From positions 1 to 5,245 of the forward strand of contig DASCPP010000123.1 of assembly GCA_036012565.1 (NCBI GenBank): a DNA stretch of 5,245 nucleotides. The letters are read 5' to 3'. The notes under the pieces are model-generated. The model worked only from the letters and a program-made list of their open reading frames with translations. It was not told the origin of the DNA and did no database searches. Position 1 is the first letter of the stretch; every line of letters begins with the position of its first letter. This document shows positions 1 through 5,245 of this stretch, piece by piece. Origin of the DNA: DUAL01 sp036012565 (GTDB lineage: Bacteria > Bacteroidota > Bacteroidia > Flavobacteriales > BACL11). The translations under genes and the position numbers were made by a program.

Positions 1-641
1 TAAGTATTGAATTAGGATCGGCTGTTGGAGGTGATATTTATTACATTATTAATGATGATAATGAAAAAATATATGATAAACCAATTGTCATTACTGCTGA
101 TGCTATTATAAGTTGCCGCACTAAAAAAGGAGAAAAATGGAGCAAGAAAGTTTCTGCTAATTATTATAAAACTGACAATACAAAGACAATAAAAATAGAA
201 AGCTCATATGCAAATCAATATGCAGCTGCAGGTGATAAAACTCTAATTGATCATTTAAGGGGAGGTGGGAATTACCGAACTGGAAATTGGCAAGGCTACA
301 GAGAAGATTTAATTGCTACTATTGATTTAGGAAAAGAAAAAGAAATTTCTACTATTAGTTTAGGGTGTATGCAGGATATTAAATCTTGGATTTTCTTTCC
401 TAAAAAGGTAGAGTATTTTTCCTCTATTAATGGGGATAACTTTACTTTTTTGGGGACTTTAAACGCCTCTTTTTCAGATAGTTTAGAAGGGAGTTTTATT
501 AATGATTACACCCTAAAACTTACAAATACTAAAGCACAATACATAAAAGTAAAGGCTATAAATTATGGCATTTGTCCAGAATGGCATTTAGGTGCAGGCG
601 GTAAAACATGGCTTTTTGTAGACGAACTAAAAATAAATTAG
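1..641 (+). CDS. GH20 beta-N-acetylhexosaminidase, C-terminal part (5' end off window)
   Basis: The frame is open from the left edge (first whole codon at base 3) to TAG at 639-641, giving 212 visible residues; the start lies outside the window. Visible residues ~1-50 (IYYIIND, then DKPIVITADAII) resemble the small beta-sandwich that follows the GH20 barrel in chitobiase/hexosaminidases (CHB_HEX_C type). Residues ~65-212 form an F5/8 type C-like (discoidin) module typical of Bacteroidota GH20 enzymes. Its markers are NQYAAAGDKTLIDHLRGG, YRTGNWQGY, IDLGKEKEIS, QDIKSWIFFPKKVEY, CPEWHLGAGGKTW and the terminal FVDELKIN. The enzyme should remove non-reducing terminal beta-GlcNAc or GalNAc by substrate-assisted catalysis in the periplasm or at the surface, but the catalytic Asp-Glu pair and any signal peptide are not in the window. 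The sugar permease starts 1 nt after the stop, which implies an operon. The family call is firm; the exact substrate is open. Confidence 0.9.
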   Translation, partial: SIELGSAVGGDIYYIINDDNEKIYDKPIVITADAIISCRTKKGEKWSKKVSANYYKTDNTKTIKIESSYANQYAAAGDKTLIDHLRGGGNYRTGNWQGYREDLIATIDLGKEKEISTISLGCMQDIKSWIFFPKKVEYFSSINGDNFTFLGTLNASFSDSLEGSFINDYTLKLTNTKAQYIKVKAINYGICPEWHLGAGGKTWLFVDELKIN

Positions 642-642
642 C

Positions 643-1944
643 ATGACTAAAAATAAATACCTATTCCCTTTTATAGCTCTTACTTCTCTTTTCTTTTTGT
701 GGGGATTTCTTACTGTATTAGTCGATTTTTTAATTCCCAGATTAAAGGAGATATTTACCCTTACTTATTTTCAGGCCGGACTGGTGCAATTTGCTTTCTT
801 TATGGCTTATTTTTTGCTCTCTATTCCTGCAGGTTTTATCCTCTCCAAAATTGGCTATAAAAAAGGGATTGTTTTGGGATTACTCACAATGGCTTTGGGA
901 TGTTTCTTATTCTATCCTGCTGCTGAGTTTCGAACTTTTAGTATTTTTTTGATGGCTTATTTTATTTTAGCTGGAGGTATGACTATTTTACAAGTAGCCG
1001 CCAATCCTTTTGTAGCTGTATTAGGTGACAAAAAAGGAGCATCAAGCCGACTCAATTTAGCACAAGCATTTAACTCCTTAGGTACAGCTATTGCTCCAGC
1101 CATTGGAGCTGCCTTTTTGTTAAGTGATACCATAAAAACTACTGCTGAAATAGATATTTTAAGTGAAATTGAAAAATCTGCTTATTATATTTCAGAAGCA
1201 GTTGCTGTGCAAACTCCATTCATTTTATTATCCGTATGTATTGTTGCATTGGCTGTAATTTTTGCATTTGTAAAATTGCCTTCTATCATAAAAACGGTTA
1301 GCAATAGCGGATATACAGAGGTGCTTAAAAACAAAGTCTTGATGATGGGAGCATTCGCAATTTTGGTTTATGTGGGGGCGGAAGTGGCAATCGGTAGTTA
1401 TTTGGTAAATTACTTTATCGATATGGATATACACTTGGTTATACAAAGCACTCCATGGATGAATAATATTGCCCTAAATATTCTAAATACTGATCTGGCA
1501 AGTTTAGATAAAAGAGCAATAGTTGGAGCTTTTGTTACTTTTTATTGGAGTGGTGCTATGGTAGGAAGATTTGTTGGGGCTTATTTAACCAGTAAAAATA
1601 ATCCATCAAAAGTTTTAGGGGTTTTTGCAATAGGCGCGCTTTTATTAATTGTTATTTCCATGAATACAGTTGGGTTAATTTCTATGTGGAGTATATTAGC
1701 CGTAGGATTATTCAATTCTATCATGTTCCCAACAATCTTCACTTTATCCATTCAGGATATAGAAGAATTAAAACCACAGGCTTCCGGAATCCTATGCACT
1801 ATGATTGTAGGAGGAGCATTTATTCCACCACTTTACGGATTTATAACAGATTTATCTGGATTTAAAACAGCTATGATATTACTTTTAGCTTGTTATGGTT
1901 ATATCTATTATTTTGCAAAATCTACTTCAAAGAATTTATCGTAA
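643..1944 (+). CDS. FHS-family (FucP/GluP/NagP-like) sugar:H+ symporter, MFS
   Basis: This is a complete 433-residue inner-membrane permease, close to E. coli FucP (438 residues), with about twelve hydrophobic segments. Family signatures are LFFLWGFLTVLVDFLIP (17-32), FQAGLVQFAFFMAYF (43-57), IPAGFILSKIGYKKG (61-75), ILQVAANPFVAVLG (115-128), LNLAQAFNSLG (137-147), YVGAEVAIGSYLVNY (243-257), SGAMVGRFVGAYL (303-315) and IMFPTIFTLSI (360-370). Asp28 matches the proton-coupling Asp46 of FucP, and Asn144 matches its substrate-binding Asn162. Gln117 sits where FucP has Glu135; this is the pattern of glucose/galactose and GlcNAc carriers, so fucose is unlikely. Val27 replaces the Asn usually seen before the Asp (LND motif). 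From its position between GH20 and GH92, GlcNAc or mannose are the likeliest cargos (inference). The ATG is 1 nt after the hexosaminidase stop, and its stop overlaps the next ATG by one base. No Shine-Dalgarno is visible, as is normal in Bacteroidota. Confidence 0.94.
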   Translation: MTKNKYLFPFIALTSLFFLWGFLTVLVDFLIPRLKEIFTLTYFQAGLVQFAFFMAYFLLSIPAGFILSKIGYKKGIVLGLLTMALGCFLFYPAAEFRTFSIFLMAYFILAGGMTILQVAANPFVAVLGDKKGASSRLNLAQAFNSLGTAIAPAIGAAFLLSDTIKTTAEIDILSEIEKSAYYISEAVAVQTPFILLSVCIVALAVIFAFVKLPSIIKTVSNSGYTEVLKNKVLMMGAFAILVYVGAEVAIGSYLVNYFIDMDIHLVIQSTPWMNNIALNILNTDLASLDKRAIVGAFVTFYWSGAMVGRFVGAYLTSKNNPSKVLGVFAIGALLLIVISMNTVGLISMWSILAVGLFNSIMFPTIFTLSIQDIEELKPQASGILCTMIVGGAFIPPLYGFITDLSGFKTAMILLLACYGYIYYFAKSTSKNLS

Positions 1945-1988
1945 TGAAAAAATATTTTTATTTATTATTAATCCTACTTATTGCTTGC
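1944..1988 (+). other. Lipoprotein signal peptide with lipobox (GH92)
   Basis: Codons 1-15 of the GH92 gene encode a type II signal: a positively charged start (KK), a leucine/isoleucine-rich core, and the lipobox Leu12-Ile13-Ala14-Cys15. The mature protein should be lipidated at Cys15 and placed in the periplasm or outer membrane. Residues after the cysteine are N-A-E-Q-K-D. Acidic stretches just after the cysteine act as surface-export signals in some Bacteroidota. Here a QKD run is present, but it begins at +5 rather than directly after the Cys, so surface exposure is possible and not assured. Confidence 0.85.
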
Positions 1989-4208
1989 AATGCTGAGCAA
2001 AAGGATTCTACTAAAAATTACATTTCTTATGTAAACCCTATGGTGGGGACTAAAAATATGGGACATACTTTCCCTGGAGCTACAACTCCTTTTGGTATGG
2101 TTCAGCTCAGCCCTACTACTAATATTCAACCTCTTTTTAAGGATAAAAAATATAATAAAGAAACATATAGATATTGTAGTGGATACCAATTTGAAGATAC
2201 ATTAATTTACGGTTTTGCACACACTCATTTTTCTGGGACTGGACATTCTGATTTAGGAGATTTTTTGTTGATGCCAACTACTGGGGAGTTAAAACTTAAT
2301 GATATTCAATCTGCTTTCTCTCATGAAAATGAAGTTGCAGAAGCAGGATATTATAGTGTTAAATTAGATGAATATGATATTTTTACAGAACTTACTTCTT
2401 CCGACAGAGTTGGTTTTCATAAATACACTTTCCCAGAAACTGATAGCGCTCATTTCATTCTAAATTTGGATTATAATATTTATAATTTTGAAGGGAAAAA
2501 TGTATGGACTTCAATCAGGGTGGAAAATGATTCAACCATAACAGGATTCAGGCAAACAACAGGATGGGCAAGAAATAAAACCATCTATTTCTGTATGAAA
2601 TTTTCAAAATCCTTTACGTCTTACGGGCATGAAAAAAGAGATAACACACCTTACAATGGTTTTTACAGACGTTTTAACGAAAAAAAGAATTTCCCTGAAA
2701 TGGCAGGAAAAAATATAACGGCCTATTTTAATTTTGAGAGCAAAAAAGGAGAAGAAGTAAAAGTAAAATTTGCATTGTCTTCTGTAAGCACAAAAGGGGC
2801 AATGAATAATCTAAATGCTGAAATCCCACATTGGGATTTTGAAAAAACAAAAAAAGAAACACAAAATAAATGGAATAAAGAACTTTCAAGAATTGAAATT
2901 GAGAGTATCATTGAGCCAGACAAAGAAACTTTTTACACAGCACTTTATCATAGCATGTTAGGACCAATTATTTATGAAGATGTAGATGGTAAATACAAAG
3001 GATTAGATAAAAATATTCATACTTCAGATGGATTCACAAATTATACTATTTTCTCACTTTGGGATACTTACAGAGCTCTTCATCCTCTTTTCAATATTAT
3101 CCAAACAGAAAGAAATAACGACATGATAAAATCCATGTTATCTCATCAGCAGCAATCCGTTCATGGGATGTTGCCAATTTGGAGTCATTATGCTAACGAG
3201 AATTGGTGTATGATTGGATATCATGCTACTTCTGTAATTGCAGATGCTATTGTGAAAAATGTTGGAGATTTTAATAAAAAAGCTGCTTTAGATGCTTGTA
3301 TCTCAACTTCCAATGTGTCTTATTATGATGGGATTGAAAGTTATTTAGAGAAAGGATATGTCCCGGAAGATATTAGTAGCTCTTCTGTTTCCAAAACTTT
3401 AGAGTTTGCTTATAATGATTGGGGCATTGCGCAAATTTCAAAGGAATTAAACAATACAAATATCACATCAGAATATCTGAAAAGAGCAGAGAATTACAAA
3501 AATGTTTATGATAGTAGAATAGGTTTTATGAGACCCAAACTCAATGATGGAAATTGGAAAGAACCGTTTGATCCTATGGACACACATGGACAAGGATTTA
3601 TTGAAGGGAATGCTTGGAATTATGGTTTATATGTCCCTCATCAAATTGAAAATATGATTGAAATGATGGGAGGAAAAGATAGATTTTCATTAAAATTAGA
3701 TTCTCTTTTCAATATGGAAATAGATGAAAAATATATTGAAAACACGGAGGACATTACAAGAGATGGAATTATTGGTAATTATGTGCACGGGAATGAACCA
3801 GGACACCACATCCCTTATCTTTATAATTGGACAAATGACAATTGGAAAACTCAAGAGAGAGTACGGATGATAATGAAAACTATGTACGGAAATAAGGAAA
3901 ACGGACTTTGTGGAAATGATGATGCTGGGCAAATGTCAGCTTGGTATGTGTTGAGTTCTTTAGGGTTTTATCCTGTTTGCCCGGGGAGTGATAAATATAC
4001 TATTGGAAGTCCTATGGTAAAGCATGCCAAAATAAATTTAGAGCATGGAAGTGTTTTTGAAATTGAAACGATAAATCAGTCAGAAGAAAATGTGTTTATA
4101 GAAAAAATAGAACTAAACGAAAACCTATTGGACAGAAATTATCTCCTTCATTCTGAGGTTAGCAATGGAGGGAGGCTTACTTTTTACATGACAGATACGC
4201 ACCAATAA
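1944..4208 (+). CDS. GH92 alpha-mannosidase, lipoprotein
   Basis: This is a complete 754-residue protein of normal GH92 length. The ATG at 1944 is chosen because it begins a clean lipoprotein signal (Lys2-Lys3, hydrophobic 4-14, Cys15) and overlaps the permease stop by one base (TAATG). An in-frame ATG at 1890 would run 55 nt into the permease and bury the signal. GH92 landmarks in order are YVNPMVGT (29-36), GHTFPGATTPFGMVQLSP (40-57), YGFAHTHFSGTG (89-100), FSLWDTYRALHPL (370-382), HGMLPIWS (407-414), ENWCMIGYHA (419-428), GFIEGNAWNYGLYVPHQ (551-567), YVHGNEPGHHIPYLYN (613-628) and GLCGNDDAGQMSAWYVLSS (654-672). Family enzymes are Ca2+-dependent, inverting exo-alpha-mannosidases. Glu554 and Glu618 (acid/Ca2+ region) and Asp659/Asp660 (base region) are intact, so it should be active. 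Linkage preference (1,2, 1,3, 1,4 or 1,6) cannot be read reliably here. With GH20 and the permease it suits N-glycan or mannan trimming. Confidence 0.96.
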   Translation: MKKYFYLLLILLIACNAEQKDSTKNYISYVNPMVGTKNMGHTFPGATTPFGMVQLSPTTNIQPLFKDKKYNKETYRYCSGYQFEDTLIYGFAHTHFSGTGHSDLGDFLLMPTTGELKLNDIQSAFSHENEVAEAGYYSVKLDEYDIFTELTSSDRVGFHKYTFPETDSAHFILNLDYNIYNFEGKNVWTSIRVENDSTITGFRQTTGWARNKTIYFCMKFSKSFTSYGHEKRDNTPYNGFYRRFNEKKNFPEMAGKNITAYFNFESKKGEEVKVKFALSSVSTKGAMNNLNAEIPHWDFEKTKKETQNKWNKELSRIEIESIIEPDKETFYTALYHSMLGPIIYEDVDGKYKGLDKNIHTSDGFTNYTIFSLWDTYRALHPLFNIIQTERNNDMIKSMLSHQQQSVHGMLPIWSHYANENWCMIGYHATSVIADAIVKNVGDFNKKAALDACISTSNVSYYDGIESYLEKGYVPEDISSSSVSKTLEFAYNDWGIAQISKELNNTNITSEYLKRAENYKNVYDSRIGFMRPKLNDGNWKEPFDPMDTHGQGFIEGNAWNYGLYVPHQIENMIEMMGGKDRFSLKLDSLFNMEIDEKYIENTEDITRDGIIGNYVHGNEPGHHIPYLYNWTNDNWKTQERVRMIMKTMYGNKENGLCGNDDAGQMSAWYVLSSLGFYPVCPGSDKYTIGSPMVKHAKINLEHGSVFEIETINQSEENVFIEKIELNENLLDRNYLLHSEVSNGGRLTFYMTDTHQ

Positions 4209-4209
4209 A

Positions 4210-4878
4210 ATGACAAACGAAAATAAATTTATCCCTTATAAAACATCTAATTTTTCTGCAGAAGAATTAATTGAGAAAAGTCAAAAGTATTTTCAAAAAA
4301 TAAATAAAAGAAGATCGGTTCGTGATTTTTCGGACAAAGAAGTTCCAAAAGAAGTAATTGAAAATATCATAAAAACGGCTGGGAGTGCACCTTCTGGTGC
4401 TCATAAACAACCTTGGACTTTTTGTGTAATAAGTAATAAAGAACTAAAGTCTAAAATAAGAAAATTAGCAGAGGAAGAAGAGTATGAAAACTATCATGGG
4501 AGGATGTCTGATAGTTGGAAAGCAGATTTAAAAGATTTTGGGACGGATCATATAAAAGAGTTTTTGGAAGTTGCCCCTTACCTTATTGTTGTTTTTAAAA
4601 AGGTGTTTGATTTGGATGAGGATGACAATAAATCACAGAATTATTATGTAAATGAATCTGTAGGTATAGCATGTGGTTTTTTAATTACCGCCATTCATCA
4701 AGCAGGATTAGTAACTTTAACCCACACACCTAGCCCAATGGGATTTCTGCAAAAAGCTCTTGCTAGACCTAAAAATGAAAAAGCTTTTTTATTGCTCCCT
4801 GTTGGTTATCCTGCAAAAGGCTGTAAGGTCCCTGATTTAAAAAGAAAAGATTTAAATGAAATTAGTTTTTGGTTTTAA
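4210..4878 (+). CDS. Iodotyrosine deiodinase-like FMN flavoprotein (nitroreductase fold)
   Basis: This is a complete 222-residue cytosolic protein with no signal peptide or membrane segment. It has the nitroreductase-superfamily FMN site: RRSVRDFS (34-41, phosphate-binding Arg residues), PSGAHKQPW (61-69) and the Thr-rich VTLTHTP (168-174) near flavin N5. Its best match by eye is the iodotyrosine deiodinase (IYD) subfamily. Shared features are the PSGAH loop, the insert with WKADLKDFGTDHIKEFLEVAP (start 103), NESVGIACG (148-156), AGLVTLTHTP, LLLPVGYPAKG (194-204) and VPDLKRKDL (207-215). In human IYD, Glu157, Tyr161 and Lys182 bind the amino-acid zwitterion and close the active-site lid; Glu91, Tyr95 and Lys116 occupy these places here with identical spacing (+4, +21). 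The family reductively dehalogenates mono- and di-iodo-, bromo- or chlorotyrosine as a homodimer. The gene starts 1 nt after the GH92 stop, so it is probably co-transcribed with the glycosidases. The bacterial role is unsettled, and a general nitro/quinone reductase cannot be excluded. Confidence 0.88.
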   Translation: MTNENKFIPYKTSNFSAEELIEKSQKYFQKINKRRSVRDFSDKEVPKEVIENIIKTAGSAPSGAHKQPWTFCVISNKELKSKIRKLAEEEEYENYHGRMSDSWKADLKDFGTDHIKEFLEVAPYLIVVFKKVFDLDEDDNKSQNYYVNESVGIACGFLITAIHQAGLVTLTHTPSPMGFLQKALARPKNEKAFLLLPVGYPAKGCKVPDLKRKDLNEISFWF

Positions 4879-4883
4879 CCATT

Positions 4884-5087
4884 CTACTCAACAACTATCT
4901 TTCTTATAGTATTTCCTTTTTCAGTAACTATCTTTAAAAAGAAAATACCATTTGAATTTATTTTGAAATTAGTTTCATAAGTTGATGATAACAATTTTCC
5001 TCTTACATCATATAAATTTATTTCTTCTATTTCTACATCACTTCTTATAGTAACTTCTCCTGTAGAAGGATTTGGGAAGATATCCAT
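4884..5087 (-). other. Type-A T9SS C-terminal sorting domain
   Basis: The last ~67 residues match the Por-secretion-tail pattern. It opens with MDIFPNPSTGEVTI (the conserved hydrophobic-x-PNPSxGxhxh strand), continues with a central INLYDVRGKLL strand (canonical 'hxhyDhxGkhh'), then the NSNGIFFLKIVTEKG strand (canonical 'G.Y.lki...g'), and ends in IRKIVVE with a lysine and hydrophobic residues next to the C-terminus. The domain is recognised by the type IX secretion machinery and normally cleaved at export. It is confined to Bacteroidota and close relatives, which gives the best lineage evidence in the window. Confidence 0.92.
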
Positions 5088-5245
5088 TTCAATATTAATT
5101 AGATCCATGATATTTGAAGATCCTAATTCATTAAAACGTTTTGTAAATTCTTGCAAATAAATATTAGCAATTGTATGGTCGTGAATAATAATGGTGTTTT
5201 CATCTGAATTATTTTCTGCATTATTACTCCAATTGTGAGACCCTG
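4884..5245 (-). CDS. T9SS-secreted phospholipase D-like protein, C-terminal part (5' end off window)
   Basis: The minus-strand frame is open from the right edge to TAG at 4884-4886, leaving 119 residues of a longer protein. A TTG at 5156 is internal and should not be taken as the start. The visible N-terminus reads GSHNWS (1-6), followed by NDSNENTIIIHD (11-22) and IANIYLQEFTKRFNEL (25-40). This is the tail of the second HKD half-site in phospholipase D-like proteins (GSxNWS, then N-E-N, then IA-Y-EF). The His-x-Lys part should lie just beyond the window. A type-A T9SS sorting domain fills residues ~53-119. The protein is therefore predicted to be exported by Sec, then carried across the outer membrane and either surface-attached or released. 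PLD-like members can be phospholipases, nucleases or transferases; which applies here is unknown. The gene converges on the IYD-like gene with 5 nt between stop codons and is not part of that operon. Confidence 0.8.
   Translation of the reverse strand, partial: GSHNWSNNAENNSDENTIIIHDHTIANIYLQEFTKRFNELGSSNIMDLINIEMDIFPNPSTGEVTIRSDVEIEEINLYDVRGKLLSSTYETNFKINSNGIFFLKIVTEKGNTIRKIVVE

Noticed and set aside
369..641. A separate 90-residue gene starting at ATG 369
   Set aside because: The same frame is open to the left edge and encodes the contiguous GH20 C-terminal modules; the Met lies inside the F5/8C-like domain (GCMQDIKSW).
626..658. Perfect 13-bp direct repeat ACTAAAAATAAAT (626-638 and 646-658) spanning the GH20/permease junction
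   Set aside because: It is low-complexity A/T sequence explained by codons for ELKIN-stop and TKNKY; there is no attachment-site or operator context.
1228..1446. Antisense open frame within the permease gene
   Set aside because: It shows no recognisable domain and is His/Cys/Asn-rich in a way that reflects the opposite strand of membrane-protein codons; the plus-strand protein is clearly real.
1890..1943. An upstream ATG for the GH92 gene at 1890
   Set aside because: It would overlap the permease by 55 nt and place 18 extra residues before an excellent lipoprotein signal that starts at 1944.
1974..3932. Antisense open frames inside the GH92 gene (1974-2189, 2723-2923, 3696-3932)
   Set aside because: They are short, show no family resemblance, and lie wholly opposite conserved GH92 motifs; this is expected by chance in AT-rich coding DNA.
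4210..4878. Generic NfsA/NfsB-type nitroreductase annotation
   Set aside because: The lid insert, the Glu/Tyr/Lys clamp and the VPDLKRK C-terminus match the iodotyrosine deiodinase subfamily much better, although side activity on nitroaromatics stays possible.
4871..4880. GGTTTTAACC as a terminator hairpin
   Set aside because: A 4-bp stem with a 2-nt loop cannot form a stable terminator and no U-tract follows.
5154..5156. TTG start giving a small 90-residue minus-strand protein
   Set aside because: The frame continues without a stop to the right edge and upstream codons encode the PLD-like GSHNWS region, so the TTG is an internal Leu codon.

Overview
The window is AT-rich and almost entirely coding. 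It most likely comes from a member of the Bacteroidota, probably an environmental or marine flavobacterium-like lineage. The evidence for this is a type IX secretion (T9SS) C-terminal sorting domain on the last gene, start codons without Shine-Dalgarno sequences, a Bacteroidota-style GH20 hexosaminidase C-terminus, a GH92 lipoprotein, and an FHS-family sugar permease next to glycosidases. The genus cannot be determined from this sequence.

Layout. Bases 1-4878 hold four plus-strand genes packed end to end with junctions of +1, -1 and +1 nt, so they almost certainly form one transcript. They are: (i) the last ~212 codons of a GH20 beta-N-acetylhexosaminidase whose catalytic barrel lies off the left edge; (ii) a complete FucP/GluP/NagP-type MFS sugar:H+ symporter; (iii) a complete GH92 alpha-mannosidase made as a lipoprotein; (iv) a complete FMN nitroreductase-fold protein that looks like iodotyrosine deiodinase (IYD). 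A convergent minus-strand gene fills 4884-5245. Only its 3' end is present: the second GSxN half-motif of a phospholipase D-like domain followed by a type-A T9SS sorting domain. The two convergent stop codons are only 5 nt apart. No non-coding stretch exceeds 5 nt. I see no RNA genes, mobile elements, CRISPR arrays, promoters or recognisable terminators.

How the genes fit together. GH20 (terminal GlcNAc/GalNAc removal), GH92 (mannose removal) and a sugar permease make a coherent scavenging cassette for N-glycans or mannose/GlcNAc-containing glycoconjugates: trimming outside the inner membrane, then import of released monosaccharide. The unexpected member is the IYD-like flavoenzyme. It keeps the three residues that clamp the halotyrosine zwitterion in the human enzyme (Glu91, Tyr95, Lys116 here), so it looks like a true dehalogenase-type IYD rather than a generic nitroreductase. 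Its tight linkage to glycoprotein-glycan genes is the most interesting point in the window. A functional connection between the two is inference only.
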